Positions 1 to 12,539 of a stretch of 64,000 nt of DNA are shown here, piece after piece (position 1 is the stretch's first letter; each line of letters begins with the position of its first letter). The notes beneath the pieces were generated by a model, which ran no database searches, was not told where the DNA came from, and worked only from the letters and a program-made list of their open reading frames with translations. The stretch is from the NCBI GenBank assembly GCA_941918925.1, contig OW799235.1:21429201-21493200 (forward strand), read 5' to 3'. This DNA comes from Phyto melanocephala. Its lineage: Eukaryota; Arthropoda; Insecta; Diptera; Rhinophoridae. Made by a program: the position numbers and the translations under genes.

Positions 1-1447
1 AACCTAAACCTTTTGGCACAACAATTACATTGATTAGAAGGATATATGTAGCAAATTTCATCATCATACCTCTAATTTTGTCGGTTTTATGAGCTTTTAA
101 ATTTTATTAACGGTAGATACCGTGAAAAGTGGGCGTGATTGTAGGCGTGTCAAAGTTGTTTTTGCTAATGAGTACAACTAAGGTATTTCAATATAGCCTT
201 TTATTATTCCAAAATCTTTATTAATAGAGAAATTATATGAATTTTAGGTAAAACGTTATATGGGAGGTGGGCGTGGCATCTTAATTTTTCGGCACAATAA
301 TGACATTGGCTAGGGGGATATACGTAGCAAATTTCATCATCATACCTCCAATTTTGGCGGTTTTATGAGCATTTAAATTTCATTAACGGTAGATACCGTG
401 AAAAGTGGGCGTTATAGTAGGCGTGTAAAAGTTGTTTTTGCGAATGAATACATTTTAGGTGTTTCAATATAGCCTTTTATTACTCCAAAATCTTTATTAA
501 TAGAGAAATTATATGAATTTTAGGTAAAACGTTATATGGGAGGTGGGCGTAAAAGTGGGCGTTGCACCTTAATTTTTTGGCACAATAATGAGTTTGCCTA
601 GGGCGATATACGTAGCAAATTTAATCATCATACCTCTAATTTTGGCGGTTTTATGAGCTTTTAAATTTCATTAACGGTAGATAACGTGAAAAGTGGGCGT
701 TATAGTAGGCGTGTCAAAGTTGTTTTTGCTAATGAGCACAACCTAGATGTTTCAATATAGTCCTTTATTATTCCAAAATCTATATTAATAGCGAAATTAT
801 ATGAATTTTGAATAAAACGTTATATGGGAGGTGGGCGTAAAAGTGGGCGTGGCACATTGATTTTCCGTTAAAAAAAGCCTCTCACCTAAAAGCAAAGTGT
901 GCAAAATTTCAGAGTCGTACATCCAATTTTGTTGCTTTTATGACGTTTTTGTTTTTAAATATACCGAAAAATACACTGTGCGGTATAAATTTTCGTACAT
1001 TTTAATCTATAACTCCTTTCCTAATGCATAGATTTAGATAATTTTTGGGAAAAAAAATTGTTTTTGCTCAGGAAATATATACTCGAAGTTTCATGAGTCT
1101 ACGTTAATGCGTTTGGACACAATTCTATTTTATTCGATGTTCGAAGGACACGGTTTTTTCGACCTACTCTCGCTTTACTAGCTATAACTCTCTTCCTAAT
1201 ATTCCGATTTAGCCCATTTTCAATACCAGACAAACCTTGTCTATAAGAAAGATTCTGGCCGCCTAGCTTTTTCGGTGCGACCTCTATCGTGCTTTCAACA
1301 GACGGACGGACATAGCTAGATCGTCATAAAATCAAACCCCGATTCAGAATATATATACTTTATGGGGTCTAAAATGGATATTTCTATGTGTTACAAACGG
1401 AATGACAAAATGAATATACCCGCACCACATTTTTGGTGGCGGGTATA
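1..1447 (-). mobile_element. Type-B mini-me/DINE-1-like element, cut by window edge
   Basis: The right end is the element start (GGTGGCGGGTATAAAAA, read on the other strand as TATACCCGCCACC). Inward of it come the TATACTTTATGGGGTCTAAA core and a GACGGACGGAC run, then at least three iterations of a ~300-bp unit carrying GGGAGGTGGGCGTAAAAGTGGGCG. No coding capacity. GTCY runs plus the CATAAAGTATATA core are known marks of dipteran mini-me/DINE-1 elements; the Helentron affiliation is inferred. The other end lies outside the window. Confidence 0.8.
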
Positions 1448-1541
1448 AAAATTAACCTTCAGTTAACACTAAACACAAAATTAAAACCATGGTTAGCCAA
1501 AACCCATTAACACAAAGTTCAGTTATGTTTTAACTTTTAGG

Positions 1542-1751
1542 GCCATTATTACAACTTGCCGTTAGTTAAAGGTAGGATTTTTTGTGCCCGATAAAAAGCT
1601 ACTACTACAACTTTAATTTTTTATTGATATTAATAATAATAATAATAATAATATTTAAATGATAAAATAATAATAAATGACAGCTTTATAATTAACATTT
1701 AGCGGTTCGACAAAATCCTGCCTTCAACTGACGGCAAGTTGTAATAATGGC
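1542..1751. mobile_element. Foldback MITE, about 210 bp
   Basis: The first ~50 bases (GCCATTATTACAACTTGCCG and onward) recur inverted at the right end (CGGCAAGTTGTAATAATGGC) with few mismatches. The centre is an AAT-rich microsatellite (about 1627-1665). No coding. No clear target duplication was found, so the superfamily is unknown. Confidence 0.7.
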
Positions 1752-2193
1752 AATTAGAAATATATACCTTTTTTTTTTTTGCCAAATTTCAGTTAAATTT
1801 AACCGAGTACTATTTGGCGTTTAAGTTCTTAACTAGAAGAAGAAAATTTTTGATGTTTGAATTTAAATATATTATATTATTTCTATTTTTAAACAATTGA
1901 AAAATGCCTCTACGATTAAAAATATTTACACATTTGTACAATTTTTATAAAGTAAATATTTTTTATAGTATGAAAAGAAAATAGAGCCACAGAATTATTT
2001 TAATTTACCTGATGTAGAGATTTTCATGAGATATCGTTTATCTATGAGAATTGTTAAATTTATAGCAAAAATTATTTCAAAATACATTATTTTTTTAATA
2101 AATTTATTAGCAGATGGGTGCACATTAAGAATTTATATTTATGTATACTTTTCTTCTTCTTTTTGAAATTCATTCGTAATAACTGATAACTAC

Positions 2194-2279
2194 AAGTTTA
2201 CTAACTTTTGCCTGTTGTTAACGAACATTTCATTTATAGTTAAAACTTCAGTTTAAGCTTACTGAAAGTTAGTAAACTT
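2194..2279. repeat. Short inverted repeat with perfect 15-bp arms
   Basis: AAGTTTACTAACTTT at 2194-2208 is matched by AAAGTTAGTAAACTT at 2265-2279. It is probably a small foldback element or a MITE remnant. The flanks 1752-2193 and 2280-2640 are AT-rich and I see no gene in them. Confidence 0.6.
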
Positions 2280-2640
2280 TTACGTTAAATTTATTTAACT
2301 TAATATCATGTTAAAAGGCCTAAATGGTTTTCTTTTAAATGTTAGACTGTCTTAACTCGTCCCAAACCAGCGGTAGTGAAAGCAGTGAATTATAAATTTT
2401 TAACATAAAGTTAATTGCAGAAAGCCTATCTTTGGAATAAGTATATGTATGTCAACCTGTCTGAAGACAAGATTCGCTTGTCCAAACAACATTCATCTTT
2501 AAAAACAATTATTATTAAGTTTTGTATCACCGGACATACTCTTTCAATGAAAAATCTTTATAGTTGTAAATAATCGCTATACTCTTATTTCCGTATTCAT
2601 CTGTATATATAAAAACTAATTAGCGTATGTTGGTCACGCC

Positions 2641-2963
2641 ATAACTAGAGCATGACCAGACCGATTTGGCTAATTTTTTTCTTATATTAATAATCCTTCA
2701 AGTTCAAGTAGGATCTTTCGGACAGTTTTTCTTAAAATTACAAATAGGCATGACACGTCTCATACAAGACCAAAAATTTTTGCAGCATATCCAGATAACG
2801 AAGAGATCGATTTGGTTTATTTCTTCTCTAAATAATCCTTTAATAAGTGGATTTAGATTTTAACGGACAGCTCATCTAAAAATTTAAAGTATGGCATCTC
2901 CCATACAAAGTCAAGAGTTTTTGCTGCATATCCAGATCACGGCCAGACCGATTAAGCATTTTT
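2641..2963. repeat. Degenerate tandem repeat
   Basis: Two to three diverged copies of a 100-150 bp unit share GACCAGACCGATT and GCATATCCAGAT. No coding potential is recognised. The block abuts the type-A element that follows it. Confidence 0.4.
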
Positions 2964-3780
2964 TTTATATCCTTCACACAGTGAAAAAGGGTATATATAG
3001 GTTTGTCATTCCGTGCAAAATTTATACAATTTTGATTTCCGACCCAATAAAGTATATATTTTCTGAAAGTTTTTGAATAGGGGAGTCGATTAAGCCCTGT
3101 CAGTCTGTCCGTCTGACCGTCTGTCCGTGTGTATGTTGAAATCAACTTTTTGAAGCCCACCGACATCGGTTGGACTCGGGTGAAGTAGTAAAATATCAGA
3201 AATATTTGGGAGTACATCGGTATTGAAAATTAGAAACATCGGTACATAAACAACTTAGATATGAGCAAAAACCCACGATCACCTCGATTTTTTTTCACAA
3301 AAACAACATTACAACAACAACATACATACAAACGTGTATACTGGTTAGAGAAAACGTGGCATCGAATCCCAGCTGAGGCAAAAAAAATTTTTTTTATTTT
3401 TTTTATTTTTTTTTTTATTTTTTTTTTTTTTATTTTTTAATTAATATATTATTTATATTTTTATTATTATTTTTTTTTTAATTTTTTTTTTTAATATTTT
3501 TTTTTTGTTATATTTATTACATATATTTTAATTATTTTTTAAAAAAAAATTTTTTTTTTTAATTTTTTTTATATTTTTTTTTTAATTTTTTTTTTAATTT
3601 TTTTTTAACATACATACGTAAATTTATAATTTGACAATGGGATGTTTTTATATATGTATGTTTTTTATATGTATGTACGTATATCATATGGAATGGTGAT
3701 ACAAACTACTGTTATAGCATGATTACACGTTGTGAAGGGTATATAAGAATCGGCACGGCCGAATATAGCGCTTTTACTTG
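2964..3780 (+). mobile_element. Type-A mini-me/DINE-1-like element
   Basis: Starts with a TATACCCTT...AAGGGTATA hairpin region (here ATATCCTTCACACAGTG) followed by GTTTGTCATTCCGTG. A GTCTGTCCGTCTGACC run lies near 3100-3130 and a long T/A tract at 3380-3610. It ends with the GGCACGGCCGAATAT hairpin and CTTTTACTTG. No coding. Positions 3781-4296 beyond it show nothing recognisable. Confidence 0.8.
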
Positions 3781-4296
3781 TTTTTAATTAATCCCTGAAG
3801 CGCAAAATAAATTAATGCTATAAAAAATCGCACATAATTTGTATATAATAAAAATTTCAGATAAAACAGAAATCTGGGTATGCGACAAATAAAACTGTAT
3901 GGGAGGTGTAATAATCACATAATATTTAAACAAAATACTCATAAGAAACTTACATAGATAGATTAATTAATAGATAAATTCGTGCATTAGTCGAGCAGAG
4001 CAGAATGGGCCGGTTCTGCTAGTACTAAATATTTTAGGTTTATTGAAGGCTTATTTCCCAATTTTCTTAAATAATTTTATGAAAACGGCAGTTAGAATTT
4101 CAATAAAAATAATGTGAACAAGGAAGTGTTTTTATGATTGAATATGACGTTCTGTTGTTTTCTTAATAAATAAAGTTTGGATTTCTCAATGTGAATCTAA
4201 AGAATATTTAATAATTACAGACATTAGAATTTGTATGTAATTTTGCTTGCAAATTTGTTAAAAAATTCCAATCGGCTGCTGTATATTAAATGTTTT

Positions 4297-5080
4297 ATGC
4301 CCTACACCAAAAAACATAGAGTTGGGGTATACTCATTTTGTCATTCTGTTTGTAACATATCGAAATATTAATTTAAGAGTTTCATTTAGGGATGATCTAG
4401 CTACGTCGCTTTATTTGTCTGTCTATTAAAAGTACAATAAAGCTCGAACAGAACAAACTAGGGGAATCAAATTGGACTAAAATATATAGCACTGAAAATG
4501 GGCTAAATCGGAAATACACTAGAAAAGTTACAGCTTGTTGTACAAGAGTAGGTCAAACAATGTCTTTAGGACATCGAATAAAATGCGATGCTGAAATTTA
4601 AAAAATTATGTTTATTGGCCAATAGCACTATGGCAATAGGATATTTAGGTAACACGCCCACCTCCCATACAACCATTTATCCTTAATTTATATTTTTTTA
4701 TATAACTTTCCTTTAAACTCCTACTTTAACACTCACTTCTCATATAATCTATAATAAGAACATTTAAATTAGACGCACGAGGCTGAAATTTTGTAAAAGT
4801 ACTAATTTTCTGTTAAATTTGATTATTATGCCAGAAATTTAAGATGACACGCCCACTTTAACACCAACCTCCTTTATAAAGGTTTTTTCAAATTCATATA
4901 ATCTGTATATATGTCAATACCTAAGTTGATTGTATTAGCAGAAGTTACTATGACAAGCCTATTTAAATGCCTACCTCAAAGATATGGCAGGGTCTACTAT
5001 TACTAAAATTGAAAAGTTCATTAAACCTCCTAAAATAGATATATGAAGCTAAAATTTTGTCAGTCTTGTTTTCTGGCTAA
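4297..5080 (+). mobile_element. Degenerate type-B element
   Basis: A diverged copy of the type-B series: TTTTGTCATTCTGTTTGTAAC, then CGAAATATTAATTT, ACACGCCCACC blocks and further decayed units. It is older than the other type-B copies judging by divergence. Confidence 0.6.
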
Positions 5081-6150
5081 TCTAAACTAAAACGGAAATA
5101 GTATTTCACAATACAACATATGATTTTGATACTCAATTCCGAAAATTGTGCGTGAAAGTAAAAAAAAATAAATCGCAAAAATGCAAATTTTTCCCCCATT
5201 TTTCTTAATAAGTGGCTTACAAATACACAAATATGCTGTCTTTTTTATAATACAGAATTCCTCGTTGAAATTGACGCTTGTGGTTCTAGTGATCCTGTTT
5301 TCTTTGTAGGTTGTTTTTATTCATGTTCTGAGTCTGCATCATCATCCGAGTTAGACTAAATATTTCAAGGCAAGTTTTCTTCAGTGTGCCAACAAATTCA
5401 GTGTCGTCTTCATCCTTCGGTCCTCTTGTCTTCAAACTGCTTAATTATAGAACTCTACACACAAACCTACGCAAACAATGCATTTAATTGTTTGCTTTTG
5501 AATCGCTTTTCTATTGGTGTGGTCACCTGATGGAACTTCTTTCCATCTTCGTCAGATTTCTAAGGTAAATGTGCCAAAAACGTTTTAAGGTAGAAATGCA
5601 TAAAATTTAATTTTAACGTCATAGATGTAGGGATTTTTTTTTTAAACAATACAGCAGCCTGTTAACTCGTGTCTGTATGTCAACTCGCTGTACTCTGATA
5701 TTTTCTAAAACGTCTTATTTAAAAGCGTCCCATGCACGTAGGTGGTTATATGTTTCGAAAATGATTTAACGAGGTTGATGTAAGAATTGTAATATGAATC
5801 TGAATATATATTTTTATGCAAAAAAGATTTATATAAAGAAAAAAGCTATATACATATTTGTGAATTTGTAATCCACTTATTGTGCAATAGAGATAAAAAA
5901 GGGAAAAATGTGCATCTTTATGATTTTAAAGGCATCCACACTTTGTGTGATCCGATTTTTTCCTGTTCAATATCTCATCTTTGCTTCAAACCCAAAAGAG
6001 ATATTCCGTAGGGTGTGCCGAGATATAACCGTGCTAAAATAAAGAAAAAATAAAAAAAATTCACCTTGAGCAAAATTTCTTGACAAAACGATGAAGCAGT
6101 AGTTCTCTTTGTTAGGGCTATTTTCACGAGCAATTCTTAGGATTGAGTCC
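5081..6150. other. AT-rich stretch with no gene recognised
   Basis: No open frame of useful length and no terminal repeats seen. A minus-strand segment near 5270-5450 has a faintly coding-like acidic composition but is broken by stops and matches no family I recognise. Confidence 0.4.
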
Positions 6151-6399
6151 CAAATTAATGAGCTGAAAAAAGTTTCCCACCTTCTGTATAAGGATTTTGC
6201 TTAGGTTAAAGTGTCACACGCCCACTAAATTATTTATAACCTACATCTATCGAGTCGTAGTATTCAGTTTGCGTAAAAACACTATGGAAGCAATTAAATG
6301 GTATCGTTCCTATTGTAGAAATTTTTGAAGTTAAATTTTCAGCCTAAAATGGAGAAAATATTTTAATGATAAACCGATCCGAAACAAAGATTCTTATAC

Positions 6400-7060
6400 A
6401 TATTTAGCACTAGGAAAGCCCGGCGCGCGTTGCTACGCCCCTTAATGAATAAAAATGCATTCTGAATTTTAATAGAATATCAAGTGCAAAAAGCTAAAAA
6501 TTTTAACTTTTTTTAATGGGCATAACACTGCCCACTCTTTTAATCACGAAATTATGTAGTCATGACAGCTCAATATGTGTGTGCAAAGTTTCAGAAAAAT
6601 CGATCTAGTGCACGAAATTGTGTAATCATGAGATCTAAATATGTGTGTGCAAAGTTTCAGGAAAATCGGTGAAGTTCAAGTAGCTGAAAATTATAACCTT
6701 TTTTATGGGCGTGGCCCTGCCCACTTTTCTAATCATAAAATTATATAGTCATGACAGCTTATTATGTGTGCAAAGTTTCAGAAAAATTGGTCCAGTGCAA
6801 GTAGCTAAAACTGATAACTAATTTTTATGGGCGTGACACCGCCCACTTCTTGCCACCCATAAACACTCCCTGGAATGTGTACAACAACTTGCCAAAGTTT
6901 GAGTTTGATCGGTTTTTCAGTTTCGTAGTCTATAGCTAACACACACACACACAGAGTTTCACTATTATATATATAGATACAAATCATTCATTGTAAACAA
7001 ACCAATAAATTTTATGGTACAAAATTACAAAATTCGGCACAGCCGAATATTGCACTTTTA
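6400..7060 (+). repeat. Tandemly iterated mini-me-like segment with type-B 3' hairpin
   Basis: Three diverged units of about 125 bp (6500-6840) each contain GTGTGCAAAGTTTCAG, AAAATCG and a GGGCGTG...GCCCAC block. A short CA run (6941-6953) follows. The block ends in the hairpin TTCGGCACAGCCGAA and TTTTACGTATT, the 3' signature of the type-B family. No coding. Confidence 0.55.
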
Positions 7061-7089
7061 CGTATTAACTACAAAATTTAAAAAAGTAT

Positions 7090-7659
7090 TGTTACCCTTA
7101 TACCTTTTAAAAACGTTGATTTATTTTCTTTAAATAAACCGGAGTTTATTTTATATTTTAAATAATAACACTTTAAACTTATTTTAAGGTTCAGAGCTCT
7201 TAATTTATTCAAAAACACTCAGATATAATTTTTAAGGAACTTTTACTGTAATTTTAATTTTTTGTAATTCTACTGTTATACGGATCATGCTAGGTATGTT
7301 GTTCGATCATTTATAGTAACATAGTAGAAGTTTGTAACAGTTCACAAAGTTCTCGAATGTACACACAAGTAAATTCGGGTAAGTTAACAGAAGGCCGCTA
7401 CTTTTAATTAAAACCTAATGTTAAGTAATATTCGTTAAAAATAACTGTGCCCTAAAGTATGCTGCACGAAAAAAACACATTTCGGCTGTATATTACTTAA
7501 CATGTTACTCGATCAACTAGTCTACCAAAGTAAATGTTAAATATATAAACTACTGTATATAAAACTACTGAAAATAAAACTAATTTAATTAAAACTACTT
7601 TCATTTAAACTAAAAAGATTAAAAAATAATTTCAACTATTAAAATCTAAATCTGTAACA
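7090..7659 (-). mobile_element. Solo LTR-like element, copy 1
   Basis: On the minus strand it starts TGTTACAGATTTA and ends GGTAACA, giving TG...CA with TGTTAC/GTAACA inverted ends. It is collinear with the plus-strand copy at 32907-33434, including GCAGCATACTTTA (GTAGCATACTTTT in the other copy) and a GAGTGT...AATAAA stretch typical of an LTR polyadenylation region. No internal retrotransposon genes adjoin it. The identification rests on comparing the two copies and on LTR-like ends. Confidence 0.55.
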
Positions 7660-8087
7660 ATAATATATTCTTTATTACAATAGGTCTGTGCGTTTACTTT
7701 TCCAGTAAAGTCCAGTAACTGAGTACATGCTGAGAAATTTAAAAAAAAAATTACTCGAACAAAAAATATTTGTAGCAAAAAGTACGCAAACAGAAAATTT
7801 GTAGGTGAACTCGGCTTTTTTTTTTTACCGATAAGCAGTTTAAATTTTTCCCTTTCGAGGGATCCCTTTTAGTTACGCATTTATACGTTTATGCACCTTC
7901 TTTGGGCTTAGTATAACTTGGTTTGCCGAAGTGTCAATTGTGGGCAGTGCAGTTTGCTTAATTTATCGCTATTTAAAATTATCCACCGGTAAAAATTACC
8001 GATGATCTGTGTTGACGTATAGTTAAACTGTATAGCAATTGTTTCTATTTATATTATTAATTTGTCTTTTGGCTTACGGATTTAGTA

Positions 8088-8742
8088 ATGGACGGAAGAA
8101 ATAATGCGGGCCCACAGATGGTTAAAATAGGGAAAAAATACTTCGAAGAAACTATGAAGAGATGACTGGAAAAAGAAATTAATTCTGATATGAGTGATTT
8201 AGATTCATATTATACGGAAAGCGGCCATGATATCAGAATTAGAGGCAGAAGATCAAGACACTGAAAATACATCCTCTGATGTCCTTGAAAATACCACTTA
8301 TTGAATTTTATAACCTAACAAAAGGGGGTGTTGATAGTCTAGACCAAAAATGCAATGCTTATTGCTATAGCCGCAGGACTGGTCGTTGGACCATGGCTAT
8401 TTTCTATAGATTTCTAGATATAGCATCTGTGAATTCATTTATCGCTTATCAATCATATCGGCCTAATCAAAACATCGAGCGATATGACTTTTCCACACAA
8501 TTAGCAATGATGTTGATGTTTCCAGGAATGATACACAAATTTAAAATACGCACTTTTCCCGCGAATTTAAACTTTCGTTGCAAAATATACTAAAAATTTA
8601 AACTCCATATTATTAAGCCGTTCAATCCGACAATGCAAAATCAACCTGCAAGAGGTGTCCAGCTTAAAAATAAAAGGAAAAAAACACATATATGCGTAAT
8701 ATGTAAGACTCCAATATGTTTGCAATAAACCGAAAGAATTTG
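8088..8742 (+). pseudogene. piggyBac-family transposase relic 1
   Basis: The acidic N-terminal part (8088-8270, with stops) is joined directly to the C-terminal part. An open frame at 8279-8593 carries EFYNLTKGGVDSLDQKC, then RRTGRWTMAIFYR and VNSFIAYQ, the conserved block near the end of piggyBac (DDE_Tnp_1_7) transposases. A frameshifted Cys-rich tail with HICVICKTPICL follows near 8680-8730. Most of the catalytic core is missing, so it cannot encode an active enzyme. Confidence 0.8.
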
Positions 8743-8953
8743 CCAAGGCACATTTATTCATCAGGTAGTCTTGTTTCGTCAGCTGATTATTTTTTTCTTC
8801 ACTTATTTTAAATTTCAGCTGTCAAAGTCTATAGATAAAAAACATTTTTCTATCCTCTCTCATTTATTTTAAATGTCAAACTTCATATATAAAAAAAGTA
8901 AACAAAAAAATTCTCTCCGAATTGCAATTACCTGATGAATTAATATGCCTTGG
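8743..8953. mobile_element. 211-bp MITE inserted in the piggyBac relic
   Basis: The arms CCAAGGCACATTTATTCATC and TGATGAATTAATATGCCTTGG are inverted repeats over about 25 bp. The element is bracketed by AATTTG at 8737-8742 and 8954-8959, a 6-bp candidate target-site duplication. No coding. Superfamily not assigned. Confidence 0.75.
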
Positions 8954-9239
8954 AATTTGCAAAGAATGAGCGACATGAATTTTTCTTATCAACTTTACCG
9001 AGCCGCCCAAGTCGGCTGTGGCAACAATATGCCAGAAGTCATATTTAAATTATAGTGCCAGAAGATTATCTTTCAAATAAAGTAAATTTTGGAAAAGCTC
9101 AAGAAAAATTATCTTTGCTTTATTTAATTGCGTTACCTCTAAAAAAACACGCTTCACAACAAAGAATTGTCGCATCACTAAATGATGACTTCCAGATAAA
9201 CGTCATAAAAATAAATTTTATTCAATCAGCCAATAATCT

Positions 9240-9440
9240 GTGAACTTTATGATAATTGTGACATGGCCAGTATGCCCGAACTTGTGATTTTTAACAATAT
9301 CGTTAAATATGTCTACGGACTAAGAAGATTGGATCGCAACTCTTTGTATACTAAATTACTTCATTAGTATTATAACAGTACAAGATTGAACTTGAACGCC
9401 TCACTCCCATATAACGAGTTATCTTAAATTGATTTATTTC
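9240..9440 (+). pseudogene. LINE ORF2 C-terminal relic
   Basis: Decayed copy of a sequence that reads NNIVKYVYGLRRLDRN in part (9295-9345). The same C-terminal LINE segment lies upstream of copies 5, 6 and 7 of the defensin-like gene, best preserved at 50728-51048. Its presence here suggests that the duplicated unit reached this far upstream of copy 1. Confidence 0.5.
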
Positions 9441-9474
9441 TATAAGTAAAGCGCGATTTTTTAGCTATTATCTT

Positions 9475-10330
9475 TTTGGCAACACTGGTTTAAAAAGCTG
9501 ACGCACGTTTTGTGTTTTGTTTCACTGACAAACGTCTTCCGTTTGGTCTATAATTTAACCATGAATCGTCTTACAAACGAACAACGCTTGCAAATTATTG
9601 AATTTTATTATCAAAATGCGTCCTCTGTTAAGAAAGTTCATCGCGCGCTTCTTATTGAAAAATTGTGTTCAGCGACGAAGCTAATTTTTGGCTCAATGGG
9701 TACTTTAATAAGCAGAATTGTCGATTTTGGAGTGAAGATCAGCCAGAAGCATTGCAAGAGCTACAAATGCATCCAGAAAAAGTCACAGCTTGGTGCGGTT
9801 TATGGGCTGGTGGCATCGTTGGACTGTACTTCTTCAAAGATGATGCTAATCGTAACGTAACTGTGAATGGTGAGCGCTACCGTGAGATAATAACCAACTT
9901 TTTTTGTCCAAAATGCAAGAGCTTGTGGTTTCAACAAGACGGTTCCAGATGCCACACAACACGCTTAACAATGGACTTATTGAGAGGCGAGTTCGGTGAA
10001 CATTTTATTTCACGTTTGGGACCGGTCAATTGGCCGCCTAGATCGTGCGATTTAACGCCTTTAGACTATTTTTTGTGGGGCTATGTTAAAGCTCATGTCT
10101 ATACACACATGCCCGCTTCAATTGACGCATTGTAAGACAACATTGAAGTACTTATTAATGAGATACCGGTTGAAATGTTGAAAAGAGTATGCCAAAATTA
10201 GACTAAGCGGATGGACCATTTGAGGCGCAGTCACGGTCAACATTTGCATGAAATAATCTTCAAACATTAAATTATATGGACCGTACTATAGATTCAAATA
10301 TAGATTTCATGAGTTTTTCTGAATTTTATG
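9475..10330 (+). mobile_element. Internally deleted mariner-like element, copy 1
   Basis: A mariner/IS630-type transposase in two overlapping frames. The N-terminal helix-turn-helix segment starts at ATG 9561 (MNRLTNEQRLQIIEFYYQN). It is fused after about 30 residues to the catalytic part (9665-10135) with FSDEANFWLNG, WFQQDGSRCHTT and WPPRSCDLTPLDYFLWG. The second and third Asp are separated by 36 residues. Roughly 130 residues between the two parts are missing and the frames do not join, so it is non-autonomous. The minus-strand copy at 16912-17580 shares the same junction. Confidence 0.8.
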
Positions 10331-10539
10331 TATTTTTTTTTTTAACTTTCCTATAGTTCTTAAAAAACCACGCATTAGAAAGAATGTACAAGAACAATGG
10401 ACTTTCCGTATCTGCTCCGTGTATCTGCATGTAATCATGTATAAAGTGATCATGAGCAAAGTAAACACTACTTCCGAAATACTTAGAAACAAAAACAAAT
10501 TAACAAAAAAAAATAAAATAATAATAAATAAAAATTAAA

Positions 10540-10700
10540 AACGATACCACATTAAATAATAACTAGGCAAATCGTAAAACAAATTAAAATTCAAATATTA
10601 AGAAAAATTGCCTCAGTTTTTTCAAAACAAATATCTCAAAAACAAAAATTTTATATAACTATTTAATTAAGTTTAATAATAGGTAAACAATATTTTAAAA
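10540..10700 (+). repeat. Left copy of a ~160-bp direct repeat (gene-upstream sequence)
   Basis: Resembles 12221-12385: GATACCACATTAAATAATA against GATACAGCATCAAATAATA, then TCAGTTTTTTCAAAACA and GGTAAACAATATT. Two type-A elements lie between the copies. The same arrangement (24635-24800 and 25305-25410 around one type-A element) precedes copy 3, so copies 1 and 3 share an insertion history. Confidence 0.55.
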
Positions 10701-10711
10701 CAGTAACAAAA

Positions 10712-11463
10712 CAAGTAAGAGTGCTGTAATCGGCCAAGCCGAATCTGATAATACCTTTCACCATTTTTTACATCGGTAATGTTATCACAACGTAACTAAG
10801 CCCAGATTTCATATTAATTATTACATTACATTCATATTAATTAAACAAATTTGTTCCGCCATTTTTTTTCAGGCGCCATAATTGGCTTTTACACTTTTTT
10901 AATACTTTAGAACATTGTACTGGTCAAGCCCTTTTATTTAATACCACTATTGTGGGGGTTAAAGGGGACACAGCCGTAACTACAATATTTTAATTATGTA
11001 CTCGCCATTTTATCTAGAACGCCATCTTGGATTTTTTCTTCTCATAGCTAACTATATTTTAATATTTAAGACCTTTAATTTGATTCCCATAATGTCTCTT
11101 TCGTTTGTATAGAAACTGAAAAATATAGATTTCCGTTTGTAAATTTGTAAATAAAAACAAAGTAAAAAAAAAAACTAAGAAACAGAGGCAGAAGTATTTG
11201 TTTGCTCATATCTCAGAAGGTTATAGCACGATTATACTGATTTAAAATACCGAGATGCTCCAAAATCTTTATGATATTTTTTTACCATACACGGATCTTG
11301 GCGATGTCGGGGGGCTTTAAAAAGTTGATTTCAACATACACACGGCCAGACGGATAAGACTAAATCGACTTTCCTCTTCATAAGCTTTCAGGAAGTAGAT
11401 ACTTTATGAAGTTGGAGATAAATTTTGTAGAAATTTCACACGGATTTACACGGGTATAATAAA
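10712..11463 (-). mobile_element. Diverged type-A-like element
   Basis: Begins CAAGTAAGAGTGCTGTAATC with the hairpin CGGCCAAGCCG. It contains GGCGATGTCGGGGGGC and CACGGCCAGACGG near its far end and stops at GGATTTACACGGGTATA. It directly abuts the next type-A element. The interior is diverged from other type-A copies and resembles 30630-30960. Confidence 0.6.
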
Positions 11464-11465
11464 AA

Positions 11466-12217
11466 CAAGTAAAAGCGCTATATTCGGCCTTGCCGAATCT
11501 TATATACCCTTCACAACGTGTAACCATGCAATAACAGTAGTCTGTATCATCATTCCATATGATATACGTACATACATATAAAAAACATACATATATAAAA
11601 ACATTCCATTGTAAAATTATAAATTTACGTATGTATGTAAAAAAAAAATTTAAAAAAAAAATTTAAAAAAAAAATTATAAAAAAAAAATTAAAAAAAAAA
11701 ATTTTTTTTTAAATAATTAAAATATATATAATAAATATAAAACAAAAAAAAATATTTGAAAAAAAAATTACAAAAAAATAAAAATATAAATAATATATTA
11801 AATAAAAAAAAAATTTTTGGCTCAGCTGGGACTCCATGACACGTTTTCTCTAACCAGTATACACGTTTGTATGTATGTATGTTGTTGTTGTAATGTTGTT
11901 TTGTCGTGGGTTTTTGCTCATATCTCAGTTGTCTATGTACCGCTGTTTCTGATTTTCAATACCGATCTACTCCCGAATATTTCTGATATTTTAATACCTC
12001 ACCCGAGTCCAAGCGATGTCGGGGGGCTTCAAAAAGTTGATTTCATCATACACACGGACAAACGGTCAGACGGACAGACTGACAGGGCTTAATCGACTCC
12101 CCTATTCATAAGCTTTCAGAAAATATATACTTTATGTGGTCGGAAATCAAAATTGTAGAAATTTCACACGGAATGACAAACTTATATATTCCCTTTTTCA
12201 CTGTGTGAAGGGTACAA
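11466..12217 (-). mobile_element. Type-A mini-me/DINE-1-like element
   Basis: Complete ends: CAAGTAAAAGCGCTATATTC with the GGCCTTGCC hairpin at left and TCACTGTGTGAAGGGTA at right. The interior has an A/T tract (11640-11820) and the block CATACACACGGACAAACGG...GACGGACAGAC. Open frames inside are chance ORFs of the repeat. Confidence 0.8.
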
Positions 12218-12352
12218 AAAGTGATACAGCATCAAATAATACAGCAGATCACGAATTAAATTAATTACAGAAATTAGTAAAAATTGTCTTAGTTTTTTCA
12301 AAACAGAAATCCCCAAAAATAAAATTAGCAAGAATTGTTAAATACATGTGTT

Positions 12353-12539
12353 GGTAAACAATATTATTACGCAATAAAAAAATAATGAGATGTTTTGAAA
12401 CCAAATAGTAAGAACTTCAACCATAGTCTTTGTAGAAAAACAAAAAGTTTTAGTATAAATACTAGAAAGCTGCCTTAAGTTTTTATCTTTCAACTGTCTG
12501 AAGTCTTAAGCTGTAGTTCTCAGTGTGCTTTTATTAAAT
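12353..12539 (+). promoter_or_regulatory. Proximal promoter of defensin-like gene copy 1
   Basis: GGTAAACA (forkhead-type, 12353-12360) lies 101 bp before TATAAATA (12454-12461). CTTTCAACTGTCTGAAGTCTT follows and may hold the initiator near 12490. This block is conserved before every family member. Regulation by a forkhead factor is inferred from the motif only. Confidence 0.55.

Noticed and set aside
3094..3130. GTCY repeats as tandem-repeat or CRISPR-like arrays
   Set aside because: They are short, have no spacers and are the known proto-microsatellite of mini-me elements, present once per element.
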